A stretch of DNA of 64,000 nt, from positions 914,767 through 978,766 of the forward strand of contig NZ_FPAS01000001.1 in assembly GCF_900116425.1 (NCBI RefSeq), written 5' to 3'. A program made the translations under genes and the position numbers. The notes under the pieces were generated by a model that saw nothing but the letters and a program-made list of their open reading frames with translations, was not told the origin of the DNA and did not search any database. Of this stretch, positions 25,279 to 34,151 are shown piece after piece; position 1 is the first letter of the stretch, and each line of letters starts with the position of its first letter. Source of the DNA: Lishizhenia tianjinensis (GTDB taxonomy: Bacteria > Bacteroidota > Bacteroidia > Flavobacteriales_D > Crocinitomicaceae).

Positions 25279-25820
25279 CACAATAAAAAATACAGGGTTA
25301 AACAAATAGAAATAAAGGCTATGGATCCCAGTTTCCCTCCTACTCCATTGAAAACATTCCTGGCGAACACATAAATACATGCTCCCAAAACACTGGCAAG
25401 AATTAAAGTGAAATAATCAGAAGCTTTGGCAATATTTGTCATACCAATAAAACTTCCACAATAGGCTGCTATATGAAGATTATTTGTGTCTTTACTTAGC
25501 TTGTAAATACCATAAGCCAGCACCCCAACTCCACTCGAAGCTAGAACTGCAGAAAGGTTTAATTCAACTTGCAAACTAAAGGTGAGAACACTTCCTGCTA
25601 TTAATGAAAACATGGCTATCAGTGTAGGTTTCAACTTCAGACCGATATCCTGAATGTGGTAATTTAAATACGCCCAAACCAATAACAGTGTGGTAAGAAT
25701 CATTCCTACAAGAACAAGGATGTCCCAGTTATAATTCCAAGCATACGCAATTAAAAAACTCCCTTGAAGAAGGATGAAAAGGAGTTTCACCCATAGATTG
25801 TATTTCTTTCCTTTTAACAT
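25278..25820 (-). CDS. Membrane protein, first unit of a duplicated pair
   Basis: 180 residues with about six hydrophobic segments. An N-terminal part of ~60 residues precedes a region that is paralogous to the whole downstream protein (shared LTFxLQ, VLAS, SFxGM and G-x-GG-x-x-G-x-x-AFI elements). Such inverted or repeated membrane units are typical of small transporters that work as heterodimers; the substrate is unknown. Translation of the partner is coupled through TGATG. It starts downstream of the 73-residue gene's terminator. Confidence 0.75.
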   Translation of the reverse strand: MLKGKKYNLWVKLLFILLQGSFLIAYAWNYNWDILVLVGMILTTLLLVWAYLNYHIQDIGLKLKPTLIAMFSLIAGSVLTFSLQVELNLSAVLASSGVGVLAYGIYKLSKDTNNLHIAAYCGSFIGMTNIAKASDYFTLILASVLGACIYVFARNVFNGVGGKLGSIAFISICLTLYFLL

Positions 25821-25841
25821 CTTGAGTTATGGCATAAAAAA

Positions 25842-25865
25842 ATCCTCCAGCATCTGCTAGAGGAT
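25842..25865 (-). terminator. Intrinsic terminator of the 73-residue gene
   Basis: Stem ATCCTC-x-AGCA/TGCT-x-GAGGAT with one mismatch and a 2-base loop, followed on the minus strand by seven T. Confidence 0.8.
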
Positions 25866-25885
25866 AGAAATATTTTAAGTCTTAA

Positions 25886-26107
25886 TTAATTTGACTTCTT
25901 TTTCTTTTTGTCGTCAACCCACTTGTCGTTTTTCAACTCACCAAGTACGATTACATCCTTAATACGGCTATAATCTTCGATAGCCATAAGCATTTCTTCT
26001 TTGGTATCTCTTCGAATTTTAATACCGTTGGCTTTAGAGCCTTCGTTTCTTACTTCAATGTAAAATCCATCTTTTAACCGCGCTGGTCTTGTAGGAGGTC
26101 TACCCAT
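25886..26107 (-). CDS. Small conserved basic protein, unknown function
   Basis: 73 residues, very basic, starting MGRPPTRPARLKDGFYIEVR with GIKIRRDTKEEMLMAIEDYS in the middle and a Lys-rich tail. Sequences of this type (MGRPPxRPxRLKDGFYIEVRN) occur widely in Flavobacteriales as a single small gene. Function unknown; the basic Arg/Pro/Lys composition would suit nucleic-acid or ribosome binding (inference). It is an independent unit with its own terminator. Confidence 0.82.
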   Translation of the reverse strand: MGRPPTRPARLKDGFYIEVRNEGSKANGIKIRRDTKEEMLMAIEDYSRIKDVIVLGELKNDKWVDDKKKKKSN

Positions 26108-26234
26108 ATCTAAAATTACTTTTTAATTCAAATTGGCAGTTTTTCAACCGCATGCGCCGAAAGATAAAAAAAATAATAAGATTTTTAAAATAATTTCACG
26201 AAAAAGTCATGCAAACGATAAATATTTCAGCCCT

Positions 26235-26798
26235 TTACAAGATCAGGGATGAGTTATTTTTAGGTTTTACTTTAAAACCAAAAATAGCACCAATTATTCC
26301 TCCTGCTATATGCGCAAATTGAGAAACATTATCATTTTCAAAAGATCTTAAAATTTCTCCCCCTACGTAAAGTGCAAAAATCAATATGAAAGTAATAGGT
26401 ATCTCCTTGCCTCTTACATTGGTTAGAGATACTAAGGTTATCATCATAAAGGCGATACCACTTGCTCCTATTAAATTATGTGAGAAAAAGAGGATGTGCA
26501 CCAAAGCTGTAATCACAGCCGAAAGCACGATCATAAAGAACAACTTTTTGGAACCATACTTCTCCTCCAAAATAGGGCCGAGCAACAATATTAAACTCAA
26601 ATTACCTATCAGGTGAGATAAGGAACCGTGACCCATTGTATATCCCACTAAAGAAACATACCATTGCCAATTGGTCCAATCAAAATACCCTCCCAAAATA
26701 CAGATTCTGGGAGGAGTATTTGTAGTAAATATAAAATACACCACCGCACAAATGAGCGAAAATGCCAAAGTAACGGGTGCATTAAATGTAATTTTCAT
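26235..26798 (-). CDS. Rhomboid family intramembrane serine protease (third in window)
   Basis: 187 residues, a compact six-helix rhomboid: MGHGSLSHLIGNLSLILLLG, GASG at 111-114 with Ser113, and the catalytic His in QFAHIAGGIIGAIFGF near 163. Its start overlaps the thiolase stop by one base (TAATG), so the two are co-translated. No functional link between a thiolase and a rhomboid is known to me; shared transcription may be incidental. Confidence 0.9.
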   Translation of the reverse strand: MKITFNAPVTLAFSLICAVVYFIFTTNTPPRICILGGYFDWTNWQWYVSLVGYTMGHGSLSHLIGNLSLILLLGPILEEKYGSKKLFFMIVLSAVITALVHILFFSHNLIGASGIAFMMITLVSLTNVRGKEIPITFILIFALYVGGEILRSFENDNVSQFAHIAGGIIGAIFGFKVKPKNNSSLIL

Positions 26799-28009
26799 TA
26801 CGCTCTTTCAATGATGGTAGCGTATCCTTGCCCTACTCCAATACACATGGTTACCAAAGCGTAACGCTTGTTTGTTTTTTGTAATTCCAAGGCTGCTGTG
26901 TGTAAAATTCTAGCTCCTGTCATTCCTAGTGGGTGACCTAAAGCAATTGCTCCACCATTTGGGTTAATTCTAGGGTCATTGTCTGCCAATCCCATCTCTC
27001 TTGTACAAGCCAAAGCCTGTGCTGCGAAAGCTTCGTTGATTTCAATGATGTCCATGTCATCCATCGTTAAACCTGCTCTATCTAATGCTTTTTGAGAAGC
27101 GTATACAGGACCTATCCCCATAATTCTAGGCTCCACACCAGCAACAGCTGAACTAACGATTTTTGCCAATGGTTTCAAGTTGTTACGCTCACAAGCCTCT
27201 CCACTCATAATCAATAAAGCAGCAGCTCCATCGTTCAATCCAGATGCATTACCAGCAGTAACAGATCCATTTTCTTTTCTAAAAGCAGGTCTTAATTTTG
27301 CCAAAGTATCTACAGTTGTACCTGGGCGCATAAACTCATCTTGCGCAAAAACTATAGGATCTTTTTTACGTTGAGGAATTTCTACGTTTACAACTTCCTC
27401 AGCCAAACGTCCATTCTCCCAAGCTGCAGCTGCTTTTTCTTGAGACCATGCAGAGAATTTATCTTGATCTTCACGTGAAATGTTGTACATGTCTACCAAG
27501 TTCTCAGCAGTTTGTCCCATTCCATCCGTTCCGTAAAGTTCTTGCATTTTTGGGTTAATGAATCTCCAACCAAAAGAAGAATCATGCATTTGCGCATCTC
27601 TTCCAAAAGGAGCAGAAACTTTAGAAATCACCCAAGGTCCTCTTGTCATATTTTCAACACCACCAGTAATGTAAACATCACCAGCACCGTCTTTAATAGC
27701 TCTTGCAGCATTTACTGTAGCCGCCATTCCTGATGCACACAATCTGTTTACTGTTTCACCCCCTGAAGTGTGAGGTAACCCAGCTAATAAACCTGCCATT
27801 CTGGCAACGTTTCTGTTGTCTTCTCCGGCTTGATTCGCACAACCAAAAATAACGTCTTCTACTTCCTCTACATTTAAAGAAGGGTTACGATCTACCAAGG
27901 TTTTGATCACGTGTGCTGCCATATCATCCGGACGCACTGCGCTTAAAGTTCCACCAAAATTACCTATGGCAGTTCTAACACCATCTACTATATATACTTC
28001 TTTACTCAT
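26798..28009 (-). CDS. Acetyl-CoA C-acyltransferase (thiolase)
   Basis: 403 residues from ATG 28009, chosen because the family begins KEVYIVDGVRTAIGNFGG; an upstream ATG at 28054 would add 15 hydrophobic residues not seen in thiolases. Catalytic features: Cys91 in NRLCASGMAA, NEAFAAQAL, GGAIALGHPLG with the His, and the second Cys in MCIGVGQG. The enzyme cleaves 3-ketoacyl-CoA in fatty acid beta-oxidation or condenses acetyl-CoA. No other beta-oxidation gene is adjacent. Confidence 0.95.
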   Translation of the reverse strand: MSKEVYIVDGVRTAIGNFGGTLSAVRPDDMAAHVIKTLVDRNPSLNVEEVEDVIFGCANQAGEDNRNVARMAGLLAGLPHTSGGETVNRLCASGMAATVNAARAIKDGAGDVYITGGVENMTRGPWVISKVSAPFGRDAQMHDSSFGWRFINPKMQELYGTDGMGQTAENLVDMYNISREDQDKFSAWSQEKAAAAWENGRLAEEVVNVEIPQRKKDPIVFAQDEFMRPGTTVDTLAKLRPAFRKENGSVTAGNASGLNDGAAALLIMSGEACERNNLKPLAKIVSSAVAGVEPRIMGIGPVYASQKALDRAGLTMDDMDIIEINEAFAAQALACTREMGLADNDPRINPNGGAIALGHPLGMTGARILHTAALELQKTNKRYALVTMCIGVGQGYATIIERA

Positions 28010-28148
28010 AATCAAAATTTGTAGGGCGAAGATAACAATAGTGATGAAAACCATTGTGAATAGATGTTGAAAAGTATATGACCTAAGGACAGATTATTCC
28101 TTTATTTTTATGGACGACAGCAAAATGTCAAAACTAAAAACAAACGAA

Positions 28149-29240
28149 ATGAAACATGTATTTTCTATGCTAGCATTATTGTTAGCTGTACAATTTACAC
28201 AGGCCCAAGAAGAGACTTCCTCGGAAGATCAACGCTATCAGGATTCCATTGCCGCCCTCAATGCAAGCAATGCTACTTCTGCAAAAAGTAAAGAAGCCTA
28301 CAACCAAGGAATTGCCTACTTTGAAAAAAAGCAATATGCTGAAGCTTTAAAAAGCTTTACTACCTCAGTTCAGGTAGATTCAAAATTTGAGGATGCCTAC
28401 TACAACAAAGGAATAACGGAAATAGAATTGAAAAAATTCAGTGATGCCGCGCAGAGCTTTGGAACTATGATAAACCTAAATCCTATCTCGGATAGAGCTT
28501 ATGCCAAACGCGCTTACGCCTACCAAAACAGTAACAAGTTTGCAGAGGCTGAAAAAGACTATGAAAAAGCAATTTCCTTAAACAGCAATAAGGCAGATTA
28601 TCATTACAATTTTGGAACGCTAAAATTTATGCAACAAAATTACCAAAGCGCCATAGAAAGTTTTGACGCTGCAATAAAGCTTAAACCGAGTATGGTTTAC
28701 GCCTACAATGATAAAGGAAGTTGTTACCGTATGATGGGAGAATACGCCTTGGCCATTAAGCAGTATGATGAAGCTCTAAAGAAAAACCCTAACCTTCCTT
28801 TTGTATTGAATAATTTGGGAACGACCAAAAAGAAAATGGAAAACTACGAAGGTGCCATAGGAGATTTTAACCGCGCTATATCTATCGACAAAAACTTCCA
28901 CTTAGCTTACCTCAACAGAGGCGTTACCCTAATGGCTAAAAACAGATTAGATGATGCCATTGATGACTTTAGAACATGTATAGAGGTGGCTCCAAATTAC
29001 TCTGCAGCTTATGCAAATCTAGCGGGAGCTTTGTTCAAGAAGGAAGAGTACCAAGAAGCTTTGAAAATGGCAAACAAAGCCATAGAATTAGACCCAAGCA
29101 ATGCCACAGCTTATGTGAATAGAGGTATGATCAACGAAATGTTGCGACAACAAGACAAAGCTTGTGCAGATTGGCAAAAAGCCAAAGAATTAGGTGCAGA
29201 AATGGGAGAAAGATATTACTCAGGAAATTGTGGTTATTAG
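28149..29240 (+). CDS. Exported TPR-repeat protein
   Basis: About 363 residues from the ATG at 28149, which gives a clean signal peptide (MLALLLAVQFTQAQ); an ATG at 28110 precedes it by 13 residues. The rest is roughly eight tetratricopeptide repeats, with the A-x-x-x-Y-x-x-A pattern repeating (AYNKGITE, AYAKRAYA, AYNDKGSC, AYLNRGVT, AYVNRGMI). TPR proteins act as scaffolds. The next gene, an OmpA protein with its own TPR part, starts 10 bases after the stop, so a joint envelope role is likely. Confidence 0.9.
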   Translation: MKHVFSMLALLLAVQFTQAQEETSSEDQRYQDSIAALNASNATSAKSKEAYNQGIAYFEKKQYAEALKSFTTSVQVDSKFEDAYYNKGITEIELKKFSDAAQSFGTMINLNPISDRAYAKRAYAYQNSNKFAEAEKDYEKAISLNSNKADYHYNFGTLKFMQQNYQSAIESFDAAIKLKPSMVYAYNDKGSCYRMMGEYALAIKQYDEALKKNPNLPFVLNNLGTTKKKMENYEGAIGDFNRAISIDKNFHLAYLNRGVTLMAKNRLDDAIDDFRTCIEVAPNYSAAYANLAGALFKKEEYQEALKMANKAIELDPSNATAYVNRGMINEMLRQQDKACADWQKAKELGAEMGERYYSGNCGY

Positions 29241-29250
29241 AAAATTAAAG

Positions 29251-31329
29251 ATGAAGAAAAAAATATTAACAGGAAGTATTTTCTTGGCAGCCCTATTTTT
29301 ACAACAGGCACATGCGCAAGATGTTGAATTTAAATCTTCCAATTTTAAGGATAAGAAAGAAGAGTTTAAAAGCATAGAAGAAGGTCTAGAAAAAGCTGAA
29401 CCTTTCTACCAAGCCGGTTTTGATCTTGTTTTCAATGTTAAGGACCCAGGAATGAACTTTAAACAAGCGTTGAATTATTATGAAAAAGCGCAAGAATTCA
29501 ATCCGAATAGTGCATTGAATAACTTTCATTTAGGAATTTGTTATTACTATTCATCGGAACCTTATAAGGCAATAGCGTACATATTAAAAGCGAAGGAATT
29601 GAACCCTGAATGTGATCCCTTTTTATATTTCTACCTTGGCGCTGTTTACCAATTGGAAGAAAAGTTCAATGAAGCCATAGAGGCCTACAAATACTTTGAA
29701 AACGATTATAAAAAAGCGGATGATTTTACAAAATTTGTTACGCAGCGTAAAAGAGAATGTGCCTACGCCAAAGAACGCAAGGCTAATCCAGAGCGTGTTT
29801 GGGTGGATAACCTGACGACCATTAACACGGCATATGATGAAATTGCTCCCTCTATTACAACAGATGGATCTCAAATCATCTACAGTTCTAACAAACCCAA
29901 TGGACATACGCCCGATGAAGTTGGTGAATATGATATGGATATTTATTACACTGACTTTGAAGACGGAAGTTGGAACACCCCAAAACCTCTTCCTGGTGCT
30001 GTAAACACGCCTAATGATGAAGTAGTAAACAACCTTTATTATGATGGAACAAAGCTCTTGTTGCACAGAGAATTAGATGGTCAAACAGATATTTTCGAAT
30101 CTTTCTTGAACGGAGCGAACTGGATGAATGCCAATCAACTTCCAGTACAAATCAGTTCAGATAGAAACAATGAAAAATATGCCTCTTACAACTTTGATGG
30201 TTATAAAATCTACTTCGGAAGAGAGGTTGCTTCTCGCTCGAATGGTTATGACATCATGTTTTCAGGTTTAAAAAGTAAAATCAATGGAGACTATGGAGCA
30301 GCTGCGAACGTAAGTACAGTAAACTCTAAGTTTAACGATGGTCCTATTTACTTGGCCATAGACGGAGAAACGATGTATATCGCTTCACAAGGACATGGAT
30401 CTATAGGAGGTTATGACATCTTTGTCTCTTACAAAAAGCAAGGTACTTGGAGCAAACCTGAGAATATGGGCTACCCCATCAATACCCCTTACGATGATTT
30501 CTTTTTTGCCAACACAGCCAATGGAAAGTTTGCCTACATCGCTTCTAACCGAGCGGGAGGAAAAGGTGGTTTTGACTTATACAAAGTTACGTTTTGGGGC
30601 GCGCCAAAAGAGCCTGCTTTTGACATGGAAGACTATTTGTTAGCAAGTGTAGCCTCTCCTATCAAAGATCCTCAAATAGCCAATACAGTAGAGGTTAACA
30701 AGACTTCGCTGACCGTATTTAAAGGAAAAACTATAGATGCATTAACAGGTAAAGCAGTTGAGGCAGAAATTGATATCATAGACAATGAAACAGGGAAAGT
30801 GATAGAACAGTTTACTACAAACAGTGCAACGGGTAAATTTCTATTGTCCCTACAAGCCGGTAAAAACTATGGTATTAGTGTGAAAGCAGAGGGATATTTA
30901 TTCCATTCAGAAAACTTTGACATTCCAAACGGTAGTGCTTATCAATTGGTAAACAAAATCATTGAATTGAAAAACATTGCGGTAGGAAGTAAAATAGCCC
31001 TCCGAAACATTTTCTTTGATGTAGGAAAAGCTAATTTAAGAGCTACTTCTAATACTGAATTGGATAGATTGGTAAAACTTCTAAAAGATGTTCCGAGCTT
31101 AAAAATTGAAATTTCTGGTCATACAGACAACACAGGTTCTTCATCGATTAACGATCAATTATCGCAAGACAGAGCTCAAGCTGTAGTGGATTATTTAGTC
31201 AACCATGGAATTGCTAAAGATAGAATCACAGCTAAAGGTTATGGATCTACACGACCTATAGCCTCTAACAACACCGCCTCAGGCAGACAAGAAAACAGAA
31301 GAACAGAATTTGAAATTATTGAGAATTAA
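29251..31329 (+). CDS. OmpA-family protein with TPR, PD40 propeller and CRD domains (PorE-like)
   Basis: About 692 residues from ATG 29251, which starts a clean signal peptide ending AHAQ. Domains in order: TPR region (~40-165), WD40-like PD40 beta-propeller (~175-440; IYYSSNKPNG-type and FAYIASNRAGGKGGFDLY repeats), a carboxypeptidase regulatory-like domain (GKTIDALTGKAVEAEI), and a C-terminal OmpA peptidoglycan-binding domain (FDVGKANLRATS, SGHTDNTGSS, SQDRAQAVVDYL, RRTEFEI). This order matches the type IX secretion accessory protein PorE, though a typical lipobox is missing. It may anchor an outer-membrane complex to the cell wall. Confidence 0.9.
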   Translation: MKKKILTGSIFLAALFLQQAHAQDVEFKSSNFKDKKEEFKSIEEGLEKAEPFYQAGFDLVFNVKDPGMNFKQALNYYEKAQEFNPNSALNNFHLGICYYYSSEPYKAIAYILKAKELNPECDPFLYFYLGAVYQLEEKFNEAIEAYKYFENDYKKADDFTKFVTQRKRECAYAKERKANPERVWVDNLTTINTAYDEIAPSITTDGSQIIYSSNKPNGHTPDEVGEYDMDIYYTDFEDGSWNTPKPLPGAVNTPNDEVVNNLYYDGTKLLLHRELDGQTDIFESFLNGANWMNANQLPVQISSDRNNEKYASYNFDGYKIYFGREVASRSNGYDIMFSGLKSKINGDYGAAANVSTVNSKFNDGPIYLAIDGETMYIASQGHGSIGGYDIFVSYKKQGTWSKPENMGYPINTPYDDFFFANTANGKFAYIASNRAGGKGGFDLYKVTFWGAPKEPAFDMEDYLLASVASPIKDPQIANTVEVNKTSLTVFKGKTIDALTGKAVEAEIDIIDNETGKVIEQFTTNSATGKFLLSLQAGKNYGISVKAEGYLFHSENFDIPNGSAYQLVNKIIELKNIAVGSKIALRNIFFDVGKANLRATSNTELDRLVKLLKDVPSLKIEISGHTDNTGSSSINDQLSQDRAQAVVDYLVNHGIAKDRITAKGYGSTRPIASNNTASGRQENRRTEFEIIEN

Positions 31330-31345
31330 ATCTTATTCTGAATAC

Positions 31346-31380
31346 AAAAAGCCCCCCGATTCAAATCGGGGGCTTTTTTT
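31346..31380. terminator. Bidirectional intrinsic terminator
   Basis: A GC-rich stem (GCCCCCCGATT/AATCGGGGGC) with A and T runs, between the OmpA gene (+) and the lipoprotein cassette (-), whose last gene stops at 31379. Confidence 0.9.
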
Positions 31381-32563
31381 ATCTTAGTTCGTAAACGTAT
31401 ATTTTTAAATTTTTCTTGGTCAACCTGTAAAAATGATTTTTCTCTTGAATAAATACACCACTACCTTTGTAATTTTTCAGGCTATGTAATTGTTCTAATA
31501 ATTCACCATCACTATCACAAATAAATAGACTTGGAAGAGGTTTTTTCGATTGATCCATACCGGTAATGGTGGAGGCCATAAACTTTTTCGAAATATCATC
31601 ATAATAAGCATAATACAATATCAAGCTTTCTTTATATCTATTTCTGATAGTATCGTGAATACTCCCCCTTTCATAAACTTTAAATGGCTTAACTCCCACG
31701 TTCAAGGAATCCAAGTCAAGTGTATAAACTTGCTTTAAATCAAAATTAGAATCATATCTCTTGATTTTATTGGAGTATTCATGCACACATAATACATTAT
31801 TTGCATGAACATTAATCAAACGAGGAATTCTTTCTCGATCTGCAGAATCTAGCATACCTACGTAAGCATCGTTCATCACAAAGCTGTATTCCAGATTTTC
31901 GGCAAAAATATCTTCTACAAAAAACATTTTAGGTTTTTGCATTAAGATTTTATTCTTTTCCAACCTTTCTTGGTCGGACATTTTACGATTTAACCTTGTG
32001 TACTCTATCAAGTTAACAAGAAGGGATTTACCGTTAGGTAAAATAAAGTCACTTTGATTTTGAACTATTATCCCTGATTTAGTTTGTTCCTCGATAAAAG
32101 GATCTAAATCACGGTACAACAAAATATTCCCATCACTATCTAAACAAAACACTTTTGAATCCGTAAGGAAAAAAAACTTGTTTAACCCTACTGCCTGAAA
32201 ACTTATAAACAACTCACCTTCAAGCAAATCACTTATGGTGTCTATAAAAATATTCTTTCTAAAGACGCCGTCTTCGGAATAAATTGAAATGGTACAGGTG
32301 GTATCATTTTCTCGATAGCCTTTAAACAAAGCTACGTACTTTATAGTATCTAATTCAAAAGCTGATTTGTAGATAAACTTTGCAAATTTCCAATGCTCAT
32401 CTATATCCACAGAATCTATGAGCACTAAATACTTACTTTCGTCTATACTCTTTACAGGTATTGACTTTTTATCGCAACTCGCGAGAAACAGAAATACAGT
32501 TGTAACAAGAAAAAATAGGTAAAGGTGTTTTTTGTAAGGATAATTTTTTTGAAATAACTCCAT
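31379..32563 (-). CDS. Lipoprotein with predicted six-bladed propeller (DUF4221/BF3090-like), copy 2
   Basis: 394 residues with a lipobox at FLASC (Cys30). The rest consists of repeated beta-strand segments such as DSKVFCLDSDGNILLYRD, KIKRYDSNFDLKQVYTLD and LFICDSDGELLEQLHSL, the look of Bacteroidota surface propellers of the DUF4221/BF3090 type. It is a distant paralogue of the protein at 33021-34151: both begin with SKY/F-x-LxDS after the lipobox and share a SNKI-x-x-xxSxFxL-x-x segment. Last gene of a four-gene minus-strand cassette, six bases after the thioredoxin-like gene. Role unknown. Confidence 0.8.
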   Translation of the reverse strand: MELFQKNYPYKKHLYLFFLVTTVFLFLASCDKKSIPVKSIDESKYLVLIDSVDIDEHWKFAKFIYKSAFELDTIKYVALFKGYRENDTTCTISIYSEDGVFRKNIFIDTISDLLEGELFISFQAVGLNKFFFLTDSKVFCLDSDGNILLYRDLDPFIEEQTKSGIIVQNQSDFILPNGKSLLVNLIEYTRLNRKMSDQERLEKNKILMQKPKMFFVEDIFAENLEYSFVMNDAYVGMLDSADRERIPRLINVHANNVLCVHEYSNKIKRYDSNFDLKQVYTLDLDSLNVGVKPFKVYERGSIHDTIRNRYKESLILYYAYYDDISKKFMASTITGMDQSKKPLPSLFICDSDGELLEQLHSLKNYKGSGVFIQEKNHFYRLTKKNLKIYVYELR

Positions 32564-32569
32564 TTTTAT

Positions 32570-33043
32570 TTAGTTCTCAATATGGCGTTTAAGCAACTGT
32601 ATTTGAGTAACCAAATCTTTTACATTAACATGAACAACGGTATCTGCTACCCCATCTTCAAACAAAATATAACCAGAACTATTCTCGCCCACAGCTTTAC
32701 TAAACTTATAATAGGGGTCCAAATATACGTTTTCTCTTTCTTTCTCAACGAAACTAGTTATATCCATTACAGCTCCTCTACCCGAAACCATAAAAACAAC
32801 ATCCGTGGAATCTAAATAAGGATTCATCTCTACGATTAATGATTCGGTGCACTTAACGCAACTTTTCTCACCCGAAAAAAAAACAAAAGCTCTTTTACTT
32901 TCAAAGACATTTTCAATTCCTTTCCCTTGAAAATACTCCACAATTTTTTCTGTTAAAAGCTCTACCTCACTACCATTATTTCTGGCGCAACTTGTAAAAA
33001 GTAATAATACTAAACTAAGCTTAGTTATATTCAAAAACGTCAT
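32570..33043 (-). CDS. Lipoprotein with thioredoxin-like CxxC domain
   Basis: 157 residues: lipobox ending at Cys19 (LLFTSC), then a thioredoxin-like part in which FVFFSGEKSCVKCTESL places a CVKC motif (Cys62, Cys65) after a beta strand, as in thioredoxin-fold reductases. It overlaps the upstream propeller gene by 23 bases and precedes the second propeller gene by six. A periplasmic or surface disulfide role for the cysteine-rich lipoprotein of the same cassette is plausible (inference). Confidence 0.78.
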   Translation of the reverse strand: MTFLNITKLSLVLLLFTSCARNNGSEVELLTEKIVEYFQGKGIENVFESKRAFVFFSGEKSCVKCTESLIVEMNPYLDSTDVVFMVSGRGAVMDITSFVEKERENVYLDPYYKFSKAVGENSSGYILFEDGVADTVVHVNVKDLVTQIQLLKRHIEN

Positions 33044-34151
33044 AACAATTAGAATGCAATCTTTTTATATAGTATTTGTTCTTTGCGTAATAAACTCCTC
33101 CACCAAAAGAGTGATCACCCTTTTTATATTCACCTAACTTTACCCAATCTTTCGAGTATACGATCAAATCAGGCGTTTCACTTGTACCTTCTTCCTTTTC
33201 GTATATATTGTTCAAGAAAACAATATAATCACCTGTTTCTTCATCAATAAGCACATAGCTTATCATCCTCTTTCCTGTCACATTAGACTTGAAGATATCC
33301 ATATAGTTTTCCAAATCTTTCACTTCAGGAAGCTTGTAACCTATGTCCACAAAATCCGACTTAACCTCTAATTGCTTTTCTAACTCGAAATCGCTGTTAA
33401 ACACGTTTATTTTATTAGAACTCTCTAGAGTGGCACAATACTTATCATTTGTGAGAGTGAAGTACCAAGCCGAATTTAGAACTTGATTATCACTCAACAT
33501 CCCTTCAAAGGCATTTGATAAATTGGTTTCTATTACCGAAGTATCATCACTCAATCCCTTAACAACAATTTTTTTCTGTTTACGAAGATTGTTTCTATTT
33601 TCTTCTTCAAACTTTTGTAGTGAATCTAAAGTGAATCCAGTAAAGTCCGGTGCTGTTAAAAAATTCAAAGCTGCGTAATCCTCCTTACGATTTAAAAACG
33701 CTGGAGAAATATCTCGTCTAACACGCATTCCACCTAGTTCATTATACTCATCTTCAAAAGAAATGGCTTTAAAAATAACTCCCTTTGCATCCACATAAAA
33801 AATTCGTGGATCTTGGTTAAGAATTATAAGTATGGTATCTAAATTAAGAACCTCGTACGCCAAAGGTGTTTCTTTAAAAATCGAAAAACCATTAAGACTT
33901 ATCGTTCTAACCAAACTATCTTGGTGGAAGATTCGTATTTCTTTTTGTGTTTTAAAATTGGCTACCGAAAAATACTCTTGTCCATCTAATTCAAAAGCAC
34001 TCACGGAAGAAACTCCAAAATTCGGGTCTATACATATAGAGTCAACAAGCTTAAACTTACTTTCTTCTGAAAAGTTTTCAATTTTATTACTTGTACAAGA
34101 CTGAAAGACAGTTATTGTCGCTAAAACTATTAATAGACCTAATTTCTTCAT
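33021..34151 (-). CDS. Lipoprotein with predicted six-bladed propeller (DUF4221/BF3090-like), copy 1
   Basis: 376 residues, lipobox ending at Cys19 (ITVFQSC). Repeated strands such as RIFYVDAKGVIFKAISF, KINVFNSDFELEKQLEV and DLIVYSKDWVKLGEYKKG indicate a beta-propeller. It is paralogous to the protein at 31379-32563. Its ATG shares a base with the stop of the preceding cysteine-rich lipoprotein gene, and its 3' end overlaps the thioredoxin-like gene, so the whole cassette is one transcript. Function unknown. Confidence 0.8.
   Translation of the reverse strand: MKKLGLLIVLATITVFQSCTSNKIENFSEESKFKLVDSICIDPNFGVSSVSAFELDGQEYFSVANFKTQKEIRIFHQDSLVRTISLNGFSIFKETPLAYEVLNLDTILIILNQDPRIFYVDAKGVIFKAISFEDEYNELGGMRVRRDISPAFLNRKEDYAALNFLTAPDFTGFTLDSLQKFEEENRNNLRKQKKIVVKGLSDDTSVIETNLSNAFEGMLSDNQVLNSAWYFTLTNDKYCATLESSNKINVFNSDFELEKQLEVKSDFVDIGYKLPEVKDLENYMDIFKSNVTGKRMISYVLIDEETGDYIVFLNNIYEKEEGTSETPDLIVYSKDWVKLGEYKKGDHSFGGGVYYAKNKYYIKRLHSNCYDVFEYN

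Noticed and set aside
25278..25380. N-terminal extension of the smaller membrane protein (MYLCVRQECFQ...)
   Set aside because: It lies fully inside the upstream gene; the ATG at 25278 that overlaps the TGA stop fits coupled translation and starts at the homologous region.
29623..30066. 147-codon minus-strand frame
   Set aside because: Shadow inside the PorE-like gene; no signal peptide logic or motif.
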